The position numbers were made by a program, and so were the translations under genes. The notes beneath the pieces are model-generated. The model ran no database searches. It had not been told where the DNA came from and saw only the letters and a list, made by a program, of their open reading frames with translations. From assembly GCF_009901525.1 (NCBI RefSeq), contig NZ_CP019288.1, positions 2,881,501 through 2,945,500 of the forward strand: a stretch of DNA of 64,000 nucleotides, given 5' to 3'. This document shows positions 15,930 to 24,945 of this stretch, piece after piece. Numbering within the stretch: position 1 is the first letter of the stretch; the number at the start of each line of letters is the position of its first letter. Source of the DNA: Kordia antarctica. Its GTDB lineage: Bacteria; Bacteroidota; Bacteroidia; Flavobacteriales; Flavobacteriaceae.

Positions 15930-17828
15930 TTATTGTAAACAGTCTAACTCATCAATTGAGATTTCTCCTCTCAATACTTTTTTGATTTTCTCCCAAGTTG
16001 GTCGGTATGTTTCTTTAGGAGTTAACTCTACATTTCCTCCATTTTCATAAACGAATGTGCTAAACTTTTCTTGAAAACTTTCCCAAAGTGCATCCGAACC
16101 AAAAAATGCAACATCGTTTGGAATTGGCGAATTTGCTATTGCATAATCCAAGCCATTTTTCATTCTATCAACTGCTCTTGTATAGAAAATATAACTTCCC
16201 CAATTAGTTTGAGTAAACCCAAAGTCTCTAACTCCAGAAACAGGATGTGTGCCATCCCACGGGGTTCGTAATGTTATGACAGTAAAATTAGAATCAGAAT
16301 AATCACTAACAATTACAGTGCCTTCATCTATTGGTATTGCAATTGTCAAAAGAGCTGTTAACGGGTCATCCGAATTCCATAAATCGGTATCGTCAATAGA
16401 GAAATTACCGAAGTCTTCTACAACTGGACTAAATACTGCCCAACTATTATCGATAAAGGAATTTATATTTAATCTAAAATATCTTAAAAGTTCTTCGGGT
16501 GTATAAGCTACATTTGTTAATGGGTTAATAGGTAAAGATGTTATTTCAACTGGAAAATAGTCCATATTAACTAAATGCCCTTTTGCATTTTCTATGGTCT
16601 GTATATCATAATCAGTAAAATAAGTAGTGTGCTGATTATCAATTGCATGAACTCTATTAAACACACTTGGCTGTGCAGTGTGTGATGCTAGTTGTTGCCA
16701 TTTTTCTAATTCAGAACAAGGTACTTCAATAAGTCCAAAGGGTCTATCTTCTAAGAGGTCTTCCACTCGTTCTCTGATATAATCTTCAAAAGTTAAGTTA
16801 GGATTAGCCATCATTGCTTCGATAGCTTCTTCCACAAAGTTCTGTGAGCTTTCATCGCATCCAACATTTTTTAAATAAATACTCATAGCCGTAGAAGAAC
16901 TTCTATTTTCTTGTAACCATATTAGCATTTCTTGTGATAAACGTGGATTAAATGAATTCCCATTCATACAATCACTAATTATTTGTGATGGACTTAATAT
17001 AGGAGAAGTTATTACTCGATCATCATTGTCGTTACTAGGTGTTGTATTACCGCCACCAGTAGTTGACCCAGTAGGACTAGCAGGATTTTGTGTACCATCA
17101 TCATTTGCGCTACTAGTTCCTCCATTAGGACAATCAATTTCTATGACAGTATATGTGTCACATTGTGTTATTCCCTCTTCGTCATCGTGTTGACAAGCAT
17201 TTTGTACATTTCCGTTTGTTGAATAAATAAAAGTATCTCCTGTATCGGGTGTAATGTGATATACAGTATATGTGTGCGTACATGGTAATGCGTTTTCGCC
17301 TACTACATCTGATAAATTTACTGCAATAGATTCATACGTTATCTCATGTGGTGTACGTACATGTTGAGTTAACAAAAACTCTTGTTGTTGCGAAGCTGTA
17401 AAATGATACGTTACCAAACTAGCTTCATAATCATCTGTAATTGCATTGTACGAGAATACTAAATTTTCCAAAGCACTACCAGTATTGTTTTCACGACTTA
17501 TTTGAAAGGTGTACGAATGTGAATCATTTTCGGTACTTTCCACAAACTTCACAGCGTCAGTAGCAATAGTAAAGTTATACGTTTCGTTGTACACGCTTTC
17601 GGCTGAACTACTAGATTGTAACGTTGCTAAACTTCTCATTTGGTTACTTAGTTTTGTATTGACTTCCACTTCTTGCATGGACAATACACTAGATTTAAAA
17701 GGAAATTCTTTTTGCAAAGCTTCCGCTTGCTGTGTTTCATTTATAGCATCATCATGTTGACAATTAGTCAATGACACTACAAGTGTCAAGACACATAAAA
17801 CTTGGAATAATTTTCTTACTCTTTTCAT
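15930..17828 (-). CDS. Large surface lipoprotein
   Basis: 632 aa. The signal peptide has a lipobox (VSLTNC, Cys23) followed by QHDD. An N-terminal beta-rich half (about 90-220) contains Cys pairs. A low-complexity Gly/Thr/Ser/Asn linker (about 238-270) separates it from a mostly new C-terminal part. Near the C-terminus TLRTPWDGTHPVSGVRDFGF and GSYIFYTRAVDR stand out; I recall similar HPVSGxRxFG segments in large secreted proteins, but cannot name the domain. Exported to the outer-membrane surface, probably. It precedes a four-TM protein by 13 nt. Confidence 0.8.
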   Translation of the reverse strand: MKRVRKLFQVLCVLTLVVSLTNCQHDDAINETQQAEALQKEFPFKSSVLSMQEVEVNTKLSNQMRSLATLQSSSSAESVYNETYNFTIATDAVKFVESTENDSHSYTFQISRENNTGSALENLVFSYNAITDDYEASLVTYHFTASQQQEFLLTQHVRTPHEITYESIAVNLSDVVGENALPCTHTYTVYHITPDTGDTFIYSTNGNVQNACQHDDEEGITQCDTYTVIEIDCPNGGTSSANDDGTQNPASPTGSTTGGGNTTPSNDNDDRVITSPILSPSQIISDCMNGNSFNPRLSQEMLIWLQENRSSSTAMSIYLKNVGCDESSQNFVEEAIEAMMANPNLTFEDYIRERVEDLLEDRPFGLIEVPCSELEKWQQLASHTAQPSVFNRVHAIDNQHTTYFTDYDIQTIENAKGHLVNMDYFPVEITSLPINPLTNVAYTPEELLRYFRLNINSFIDNSWAVFSPVVEDFGNFSIDDTDLWNSDDPLTALLTIAIPIDEGTVIVSDYSDSNFTVITLRTPWDGTHPVSGVRDFGFTQTNWGSYIFYTRAVDRMKNGLDYAIANSPIPNDVAFFGSDALWESFQEKFSTFVYENGGNVELTPKETYRPTWEKIKKVLRGEISIDELDCLQ

Positions 17829-17996
17829 TTTGGTTATTATTTTTAATACACCTACTCGTACGTTTTTCGGTTTCCACGACTGTTTTTAAAGTGATTAGTT
17901 ACACTCCATAAACATTTGCCGTGATACGTATTAAAAAAATACTTATCTTTGATTTCCTAAGTTCAAGTAGGCAAATGTCTATTTGTTTATTTATAG

Positions 17997-18022
17997 ACTC
18001 CTGTTTTTACGGGAGTTTTTTT
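17997..18022. terminator. Intrinsic terminator-like hairpin
   Basis: ACTCCTG / CGGGAGT (one T-G pair) with a TTTTTA loop, followed on the plus strand by seven T. It lies 24 bp beyond the stop of the 18046-18333 gene, which reads the other way, so it is bidirectional at best. A plus-strand transcript here is not otherwise evident. Confidence 0.6.
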
Positions 18023-18045
18023 ATTTCTTTATGCTTCATCAAAAG

Positions 18046-18333
18046 TTAGATGGCTTCCAAACATTTACTACAAAACGTTATACCTAATATCTGATTTCTT
18101 TTTTTAACAGTATGTTTTGTTTCTTCTTGGGTTCTCATACACAGTTCCATAATAGCATTTTCAATTTCTTCATTTTCGTTAAGACCATTAAATACATTTC
18201 GTATCATAGATGTTCCATACGCTGTACCTTTTCGGTTGGTTATTTTTTTCTGTTTTAAAATTTTTAGCACACTTTCTGTGTAATGATATCCTAAAACCTT
18301 TTTGAGTTTTGTACGTTGTTCTTTGAGTATCAT
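18046..18333 (-). CDS. Conserved hypothetical protein, 95 aa
   Basis: Soluble basic protein with KVLGYHYTESVLKILKQ, NRKGTAYGTSMIRNVFNG and a C-terminal FCSKC. The middle part is of a type I recall from several Flavobacteriia small proteins (GYHYTE...NRKG...SMIRNVFNGL), with no known function. The arrangement of helices and basic residues would allow nucleic-acid binding. Reads away from the AraC-type regulator at 18612; no clear operon partner. Confidence 0.7.
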   Translation of the reverse strand: MILKEQRTKLKKVLGYHYTESVLKILKQKKITNRKGTAYGTSMIRNVFNGLNENEEIENAIMELCMRTQEETKHTVKKRNQILGITFCSKCLEAI

Positions 18334-18493
18334 ACGGTCATTTGTTCTTCAGTTTGTAATTTCAATACTTATAAAACTTTCTAATGTAATATGTGCTTTT
18401 TTTGATTATTAAAATTAATCCACTACTTTAGGTGTCAGATTTTTTTGATTATGTAAATGTAAGTCAGTTATATATATTATTCAAGTTTTAGAT

Positions 18494-18516
18494 TTCTACA
18501 TTCATTCATTATAGAA
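18494..18516. promoter_or_regulatory. Operator-like 23-bp site, copy 1
   Basis: TTCTACATTCATTCATTA plus TAGAA. The outer arms TTCTAyA and TrTAGAA are inverted. It is the first of two copies exactly 23 bp apart, upstream of the 18612 regulator; a third is at 20340-20362. Confidence 0.75.
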
Positions 18517-18539
18517 ATCTATATTCACTCATTGTAGAA
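18517..18539. promoter_or_regulatory. Operator-like 23-bp site, copy 2
   Basis: ATCTATATTCACTCATTG plus TAGAA, abutting copy 1. It ends 72 bp before the ATG of the TPR-TM-AraC regulator, a position expected for autoregulation. Confidence 0.75.
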
Positions 18540-18611
18540 TAGAAAAATTAATTTAAAAACATGGTTATCAATACATTATAATCTATTTAAGTTCATAAGA
18601 TTTATAGCACT

Positions 18612-20312
18612 ATGAATAAGTTTAAAACAAGCATAAAAGTATTTTTTTTCGCCTTTTTTTCAATTTCTGTATATTCCCAACAATTAGAAATAGATACACT
18701 CAAAAACAAAAGCTTTAAAGAATTAAGAAATATATTCTATAAAAGCTTTAATAACAATAAGAATGAGGTTGCAAGTAGCATCGCTCGTTATACTCTGGAA
18801 AGTGCAAAAACAAAAAAAGATTCTGTAAATATTATAAATGCTTACATTAGATTGTCCAGAGTTAATGAAAATATAGAGATTCTAGGAATTAAATATATAG
18901 ATAGTAGTATATATGTTTCCAAGAGAAGTTTAAATGAAGAGTTATTAGCAGAAAGCTATTATTTTAAGGGTAAACTTTATGAAAATTTAAACAAATATAA
19001 TTTAGCTTTAAATTACTACTTCAAATCAAGTAGTACGTATAATAAAATTAATGATTTTGATTCTTATTATATGATCCAAGATATGATTGGGCAATTAAAA
19101 TTAAGGGTTAAAGATACTATTAGCGCATTAAAAATAATGAAAAAGGGTGCTGATTATCAACGTGAAAATATGTTAAAAAAAGGAGATAACACTGAATACA
19201 TCATCAGTTTACATAGCCTTTCTATTGCTTACTCATCGAATAATTTAATAGATTCTTCTTCACAAATTAATAAAGAAGGATATAATTTGGCTAAAAATAA
19301 TGAGTATATAAATGAGTTAATCTTTACCCATTTAGAAGGTGGGAATGAATATGCAAAAAAAAACTATAATGCTTCTAAGGATAGTTTAATTAAGTCTTTA
19401 GTCTATCTAACTAAGGAAGATGTATACAACCTATCTTATGCCTATTTTTATCTAGGGAAGATATATTCTTTAAATGATAATAAGGAACAGGCTGTGTATT
19501 ACTTTAAAAAAGTTGATAGTATTTTTGAAGATGTAAATTTTATCATGACCAAACCAAGGGATGCGTATGATGAATTGATAGATTATTATAAAAATAAAAA
19601 TGATTTAGAAAGCCAATTATATTACACAAATCGACTTTTAAAAGTTGATAGCATATTGGATAAGGAGTATAAAGGCTTAATAACAAAGTTTCATGAAAAT
19701 CATAGTTCTCGTTTGCTTGAAGAAAATGCGAAAGATAAGAGCAAATATTTAACTCGTACATATTTAGCAATCTTTTTAGCAGTAGCTTTACTTCTAATTA
19801 TTTTGAAAACAGTATACAATAAAAAAAATAATGAAAAACGATACCTTGAAATTATAGAGTTTTTAAAAACTGAAAAGAATTATCTTCAATCTAAAGATGA
19901 TATCAAAAACAATAAATCAATAAAAAACAAATCTAATGACCTTGATATTAGTGAGAGTATTATAGAAAATATTTTGGCACAGTTAGAGGTGTTTGAAAAA
20001 AGTGAGAGGTATTTAAAGCCAATTTCAAACATTCGTGATTTTTCTAAAGAGATTGATACCAATTACAGGTATTTATCGAAAGTCATAAACCATTATAAAA
20101 GTAAGAACTTTCAAAAATATGTAAATGATTTACGGGTAAACTACGTCATTAAGAGGCTTCAGAAAGATGAAAAAATTAGAAAATATAAAATTAGAGCAAT
20201 AGCAGAAGAAGTAGGTTTTACAAATACGGAATCATTTACCAAAGCTTTTAAAGAATTAACGGGTCTTAATGTCTCTTTTTATGTAAAAAAATTAAATAAT
20301 GTAAGTAGCTGA
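18612..20312 (+). CDS. TPR-TM-AraC membrane-tethered transcription regulator
   Basis: 566 aa. Signal peptide (cleavage after VYSQ, about 23), TPR-type periplasmic region (about 60-350), one TM helix (YLAIFLAVALLLIILKTVY, about 386-404), then a cytoplasmic AraC-type domain (about 450-560) with IRDFSKEIDTNYRYLSKVIN and IAEEVGFTNTESFTKAFKEL. Two tandem operator-like sites precede it, and the same site in the opposite orientation precedes the peptide-protease operon 28 bp after its stop, so it very likely controls itself and that operon. TPRs probably sense an extracytoplasmic peptide or protein. Its DNA-binding domain resembles that of the 248-aa regulator at 14425. Confidence 0.9.
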   Translation: MNKFKTSIKVFFFAFFSISVYSQQLEIDTLKNKSFKELRNIFYKSFNNNKNEVASSIARYTLESAKTKKDSVNIINAYIRLSRVNENIEILGIKYIDSSIYVSKRSLNEELLAESYYFKGKLYENLNKYNLALNYYFKSSSTYNKINDFDSYYMIQDMIGQLKLRVKDTISALKIMKKGADYQRENMLKKGDNTEYIISLHSLSIAYSSNNLIDSSSQINKEGYNLAKNNEYINELIFTHLEGGNEYAKKNYNASKDSLIKSLVYLTKEDVYNLSYAYFYLGKIYSLNDNKEQAVYYFKKVDSIFEDVNFIMTKPRDAYDELIDYYKNKNDLESQLYYTNRLLKVDSILDKEYKGLITKFHENHSSRLLEENAKDKSKYLTRTYLAIFLAVALLLIILKTVYNKKNNEKRYLEIIEFLKTEKNYLQSKDDIKNNKSIKNKSNDLDISESIIENILAQLEVFEKSERYLKPISNIRDFSKEIDTNYRYLSKVINHYKSKNFQKYVNDLRVNYVIKRLQKDEKIRKYKIRAIAEEVGFTNTESFTKAFKELTGLNVSFYVKKLNNVSS

Positions 20313-20339
20313 TTTTAAAACTGTTAAAATAAAATTGAT

Positions 20340-20362
20340 TTCTATAATGAGTGAATGTAGAA
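20340..20362. promoter_or_regulatory. Operator-like 23-bp site, copy 3
   Basis: Minus-strand sense TTCTACATTCACTCATTA plus TAGAA; it differs from copy 1 at one position (C/T). It lies 16 bp before the -33 element of the peptide operon promoter, a typical activator position. Confidence 0.8.
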
Positions 20363-20377
20363 ACCAACTTAATGTTT

Positions 20378-20412
20378 TTTGCAAGTTCAAGCTGTCAGAA
20401 TTTATATATTTG
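20378..20412 (+). promoter_or_regulatory. Bacteroidota-type promoter of the peptide-protease operon
   Basis: -33 TTTG at 20378-20381 and -7 TATATTTG at 20405-20412, spaced 23 nt, within the known range. The predicted transcription start is near 20419, 30 nt before the peptide ATG. Confidence 0.75.
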
Positions 20413-20448
20413 CATTGCATAATAAATTTAACACTTAAATAAAAAACA

Positions 20449-20640
20449 ATGAAATCTAAAAAACAAAAAACGTTAAGTTTTACAAAAACTAAAATTGTTG
20501 ATTTATCTTTAACTACAAAATTATTAGGAAGAGGAGGAGATGGAGAGGAAATTGGGCAGTCTTTGAAAACAAAAATGAAGAGATATTGTAAAAGTGATAA
20601 TATCTATTGCAATAGAGACCCAAATGAGCCTACAAATTAA
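20449..20640 (+). CDS. RiPP-like precursor peptide
   Basis: 63 aa. The N-terminal MKSKKQKTLSFTKTKIVDLS matches the style of Bacteroidota class I lanthipeptide / Gly-Gly natural-product leaders (Lys-rich start, then LSxxKxxIxxL). It ends in LLGRGG, a plausible leader cleavage site, followed by a core of about 33 residues with two Cys (YCKSDNIYCNRD), several Ser/Thr and a Pro-containing end. No TM, so export would need a transporter. No lanthionine synthetase, radical-SAM enzyme or peptidase-ABC exporter lies in the window. First gene of the operon with the subtilase and M23 peptidase. Confidence 0.7.
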   Translation: MKSKKQKTLSFTKTKIVDLSLTTKLLGRGGDGEEIGQSLKTKMKRYCKSDNIYCNRDPNEPTN

Positions 20641-20657
20641 TCAAATATTTATCTTAT

Positions 20658-22322
20658 ATGCTTTTAAAATGTTTAACTGTAATTATCACTTTAAGCTTAT
20701 TATTAATAAGTTGTAATGCTACTGAAAAATCGTATCGAAAATTAATAGTTGATAAATCTTATTTTAAAAAGAATTTATCTGAACAAGATTTAAACGATTA
20801 TTGGTACTACAAAGATATACTGGATGATTCTATTCCAGGAATAAGTATTGAGAAAGCATATAAGAAAATTTTAAATGAAAAAGAAAGTGACAATATAATT
20901 GTTGCAATTATTGATTCAGAAATTGACATTGATAATGAAGATTTAAAAAATCAAATATGGGTAAACGTTAATGAAATTCAAAATAATAATATAGACGATG
21001 ATAAAAACGGCTATATTGATGATATTAATGGATGGAATTACGTTGGTAGTAAAGTTGGAGATTCTATTTTTTATAGTAGTTTATCTAGCACTAGGTTATT
21101 AAAAAAATATGATTCAGTTTATAAAGATATAGATGAAAAATTCATTCCTCAAAACGAAATAGATTCCTTATATCTAACTGCGAAAAAAAGTTACGATTCT
21201 GAGTTAAAAAAAAGAAATTCAGAAATTGAAATGTGTCAACGAATGCTGAAAAGATATGAAGATGCTGATATTATTTTAAAACAGTTATTCAATGGGAAAT
21301 ATAATTCTGAACAAGTAGACTCGCTTAAAGTAATTATCACAAAAAGTGATAGCTTATTTCATCATGTAGGTGCTATGAGTTATTATATGAAATATGATTA
21401 TTCTCCGAAATCATTAAATGAAGATATAAAAAGAGAAAAGAATGCTATAAAAACCTTGTTAGGGTTTCGTCATAATGATAGATTGCTCACAAATGATGAC
21501 TCTAATGATTTAAAAGATTTTCCTTATGGTAATAATAATGTTCAAGGAACAAAGAAAGTAAACCACGGAACAAAAGTAGCTTCTTTGATAGCGGCTAAAA
21601 GAGATAATAATATTGGTATTGATGGTGTAAATGATAATGTTAAATTAATGACTTTGAGTATATCAACCTCTGGAGATGAATTTGATAAAGATATTGCCTT
21701 AGCAATTCGGTATGCGGTAGATAATAATGCGAAAATCATTAATATGAGTATAGGTAAACCGTTTTCCTTAAACGAAAAATGGGTTATTGATGCGATTAAG
21801 TACGCAGAAATGAAAGATGTTTTGATAATATCTTCAGCAGGTAATAGTGCTTTGGATTTAGATTTTGAAAATGATTTCCCAAACGATACTTATAATAGTA
21901 AGGAAATTAGCAACAACTTCATAAAAGTAAGTGGTTCTACATATTCCATCGATAAGACGCTAATATCTGATTATACAAATTACAGCAAAAAAATAGTAGA
22001 TATTTCTGCTCCAGCAGATTATATTAAGATAATCAAAAGACAGGGAGTTGATTTTGATTATGGCACATCTTATTCGTCTGCGCTAGTTACAGGTGTATCA
22101 TCTTTAATCCGTTCCTATTATCCAAACTTAACCGCCGCAGAAGTAAAACAGATTATTATGGAATCGGGTGTTTCGTATGATATTATGGTAAATAAACCAA
22201 CAGAAAGCGAAGAAAAAGAACTTGTTCCATTCAGTTCTCTTTCCAAATCGGGAAAAATAGTGAATGCCTATAATGCGTTACTTATGGCAGAAGAAGTTTC
22301 CAAAAAGAAGAAGAAAAAATAA
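20658..22322 (+). CDS. Subtilisin-like (S8) serine protease, lipoprotein
   Basis: 554 aa. Lipobox LLISC (Cys19). Catalytic triad: Asp86 (VAIIDSEID), His303 (VNHGTKVAS) and Ser471 (GTSYSSA), with the oxyanion Asn396 (SSAGN). A Ca-binding-like DDDKNGYIDD lies at 113-122. An insertion of over 200 residues, largely Lys/Glu-rich helix, separates Asp from His, far more than in plain subtilisins. The C-terminus is Lys-rich (KKKKKK). It stands 17 nt after the precursor peptide; subtilisin-type proteases remove leaders of class I lanthipeptides (LanP), so processing of the peptide is a reasonable idea, though not proven. Confidence 0.92.
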   Translation: MLLKCLTVIITLSLLLISCNATEKSYRKLIVDKSYFKKNLSEQDLNDYWYYKDILDDSIPGISIEKAYKKILNEKESDNIIVAIIDSEIDIDNEDLKNQIWVNVNEIQNNNIDDDKNGYIDDINGWNYVGSKVGDSIFYSSLSSTRLLKKYDSVYKDIDEKFIPQNEIDSLYLTAKKSYDSELKKRNSEIEMCQRMLKRYEDADIILKQLFNGKYNSEQVDSLKVIITKSDSLFHHVGAMSYYMKYDYSPKSLNEDIKREKNAIKTLLGFRHNDRLLTNDDSNDLKDFPYGNNNVQGTKKVNHGTKVASLIAAKRDNNIGIDGVNDNVKLMTLSISTSGDEFDKDIALAIRYAVDNNAKIINMSIGKPFSLNEKWVIDAIKYAEMKDVLIISSAGNSALDLDFENDFPNDTYNSKEISNNFIKVSGSTYSIDKTLISDYTNYSKKIVDISAPADYIKIIKRQGVDFDYGTSYSSALVTGVSSLIRSYYPNLTAAEVKQIIMESGVSYDIMVNKPTESEEKELVPFSSLSKSGKIVNAYNALLMAEEVSKKKKKK

Positions 22323-22326
22323 AACA

Positions 22327-23127
22327 ATGAAATCAATATTATTCATATCAATATTATTATTTAGCGGTATTTGTATTTCTCAAAGCCCAATTGAATCGAC
22401 CAGTAAATCAATGGTTGGGAAAGTTAAGATTTTTGGCGTAAATAACACATCTCTGACATATTCAGTTGAATTCAAATTAAAAGGTACAGGCTGTAAACCA
22501 AGCAAACCACTTCCTTTGACAATCGTGATGCCACCTAAAGCAAACATTGAGTTATTTGACCTATTTCCTGTTGAAAACAAAAAATGGAAATGTACTACTA
22601 ATTACACATATGTTGTCGGCAACATTAATGCAAAACACAATGACGATTATGTATATGATTTGCCATATGCAAAGGGCAGTTCCTTTATCGTTCATCAAGG
22701 CTACAATGGTTCATTTTCGCATAAAGGGCAATATTTTTTAGATTTTACAATGCCTGTAAATACTCCTATTCACGCTATTAGAGATGGCGTAGTGATAAAA
22801 GTAAAAAAAGATTCAAAAAAAGGATGTCCAACAATATCCTGTGTAAATGATGGAAATTATGTTTGGATAGAACATGATGACGGAACAATTGCCGAATATG
22901 CGCATCTAAGATATAGAGGTACAGCTTTGAAATTAGGAAACCGAGTTAAGAAAGGACAAAAAATTGCATTTAGTGGCAACACAGGGTTCTCACAAGCACC
23001 ACATTTACACATGGGCGTTTTCATTAATCAAATTAATGGAGAAAGAACAACCATTCCAATTAAGTTCAATGTTGGGAATGAAAAAGTTGTTGAACTCAAA
23101 AAGGGAGATACTTACGTAAAACAGTAA
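22327..23127 (+). CDS. Secreted M23-family metallopeptidase
   Basis: 266 aa from ATG 22327, 4 nt after the subtilase stop; an upstream in-frame start at 22264 overlaps it. Signal peptide (MKSILFISILLFSGICISQS), then about 100 residues of beta-rich prodomain and the LytM/M23 domain from about 120. Zinc ligands His132 and Asp139 (SHKGQYFLDF) and HLH (PHLHMG, His226/His228) are intact. This family cuts peptidoglycan cross-bridges or, in some bacteria, Gly-rich peptides and pre-proteins. Third gene of the peptide operon. Four Cys may make disulfides. Confidence 0.9.
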   Translation: MKSILFISILLFSGICISQSPIESTSKSMVGKVKIFGVNNTSLTYSVEFKLKGTGCKPSKPLPLTIVMPPKANIELFDLFPVENKKWKCTTNYTYVVGNINAKHNDDYVYDLPYAKGSSFIVHQGYNGSFSHKGQYFLDFTMPVNTPIHAIRDGVVIKVKKDSKKGCPTISCVNDGNYVWIEHDDGTIAEYAHLRYRGTALKLGNRVKKGQKIAFSGNTGFSQAPHLHMGVFINQINGERTTIPIKFNVGNEKVVELKKGDTYVKQ

Positions 23128-23423
23128 ATTATTCTGAACTAAGAAAATTTCTATTGTGAAAATTTAGTGGTGAATTATGAAAATACGATATATATTATTT
23201 CTACTTATTGTACTTACGAGTTGTGCAACAAAACCAACCGCAAAGCTTTCCAAAAAAGAACTATTCAAAAAGCTTTCTGATGGTTTTATAATTCAGAAGC
23301 TTCCCGATTGGGAATTTCATGGTTTTCACGGTGTTTTAAACTACACACCAACAGAATTAATGACAATTGGTCAAGAATATATTTATAATGGTATTATTGC
23401 TTACAAACGTGAGTTGAAAAACG

Positions 23424-23431
23424 AAAAATTA
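23424..23431. repeat. 8-bp target-site duplication, left copy
   Basis: AAAAATTA, identical to 24985-24992, flanking the IS. 8 bp is normal for IS256-family elements. Confidence 0.85.
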
Positions 23432-23506
23432 GGCGTAATAGACAAAATGGTTGCTAAAAACCCTGTTAGAGCTTATATTAACTAGCTTTGGAGCAAATCA
23501 AAGGTT

Positions 23507-24420
23507 TTGAATAAAAAAAATGCACTTATTGTAACAGCTCCATAACCAAAAAGTATGGAGTCAGAAACGGAAAACAACGATATAAATGTCTAGCCTGTGG
23601 CAGGTTTTTTAAAGGCGGTAAATTTATAATTCCAGCTATAATCTGGGATGAATACAGCAAAGGCAAACAGACTTATTTTCAGCTTGCTCAAAAGTATGGA
23701 TGCTCTAAGAGAACCATCCAGCGTAAAATAGACTTGCACATTGTTTCTATACCTGAGAAAATACCCAAAAAAGTTATCGTTTTAATGGACACAACCTATT
23801 GGGGTAGGAGTTTTGGATTGATGTTATTTAAGGATGCCCATACTAAGGAAAATCTACTTTGGTATTATGTACGTTCGGAAACAAACGCACTCTATTTACA
23901 AGGCGTCAATCACCTCAAATCAAAAGGATATACCATAGTTGCAATTGTCTGTGATGGAAGAAAAGGACTTATACGTGTATTCAAGGATTTACCTGTACAG
24001 CTTTGCCAGTTTCATCAGGTTGCAACTATACGAAGGTACATAACCAAAAATCCAAAAATGTCTGCCTCTATTGAGCTTAAGGAACTTGTGAGCCTATTAA
24101 AGCAGACAGATAGAGAATCTTTTGAAGGTGGTTTAACGTTATGGTTTTTGAAATGGGAACTCTTCTTAAATGAGCGTACAACAAACCCAGAGACTGGGAA
24201 AAGTCATTATACTCATAAAAGATTGAGAAGTGCTTATAGGAGCCTAAATACAAACATGAAATGGTTATTTACTTGGTATGATAATTACGAGTTGAATATA
24301 CCTAACACAACGAATATGATTGATGGACATTTTTCAGATTTGAAGAACAAATTAAGAAACCATAATGGCTTAACAAAACAAAGAAAAATCAAGTTTATAA
24401 ATGAGTTTTTAAAGGCATAA
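23507..24420 (+). CDS. IS256-family transposase, frame broken at A8 near the start
   Basis: The C-terminal 302 codons are open from 23515. Motifs: zinc ribbon CTYC...CLAC (about 23521-23600), first catalytic Asp in VLMDTTYWG, second in VCDGRKG, CQFHQ, and an acidic residue in NTTNMIDGHFSDLKNKL near the end. No standard start is in frame before the zinc ribbon. TTG at 23507 would give MNKKKCTYC if the A8 run (23513-23520) were read as A9, i.e. by transcriptional slippage, or if one A was lost. An in-frame TTG at 23734 would skip the zinc ribbon. Coordinates assume the TTG start at 23507. Confidence 0.85.
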
Positions 24421-24945
24421 TGCCCTCTAAAAAGACATAAAAAAAGAAGCCTAGAAAGGCTTCTTAAATCGACTTTTTTGTCGGGCATCCAATGTATCCC
24501 TATCGGGTTGCTCTCCAGCAGAGCCCGTTTCTGTTTTGTTGGATAATGTGAAGATATTAACTACTGTTGAAAATAAAAAAATAGCCCTAAAAAACAGCAA
24601 CCGTTTTGTCCACATGAAAAAGATTACATTAAATTAGCAACCATTTTGTCTATTACATCAAAAAAAAAATCAAGTTTATAAATGAGTTTTTAAAGGCATA
24701 ATGCCCTCTAAAAAGACATAAAAAAAGAAGCCTAGAAAGGCTTCTTAAATCGACTTTTTTGTCGGGCATCCAATGTATCCCTATCGGGTTGCTCTCCAGC
24801 AGAGCCCGTTTCTGTTTTGTTGGATAATGTGAAGATATTAACTACTGTTGAAAATAAAAAAATAGCCCTAAAAAACAGCAACCGTTTTGTCCACATGAAA
24901 AAGATTACATTAAATTAGCAACCATTTTGTCTATTACATCAAAAA
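24384..24945. repeat. 281-bp tandem duplication in the IS right end
   Basis: 24384-24664 is repeated at 24665-24945. Each unit holds the last transposase codons, the stop, the hairpin and an IS right end. Coding of the first copy is the functional one. Confidence 0.9.
24444..24465 (+). terminator. Hairpin after the transposase gene
   Basis: AAGAAGCC/GGCTTCTT 8-bp stem with loop TAGAAA, 24 bp after the stop. The T-tract is delayed (CTTTTTT at 24473-24479). A second copy is at 24725-24746 in the duplication. Confidence 0.6.
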
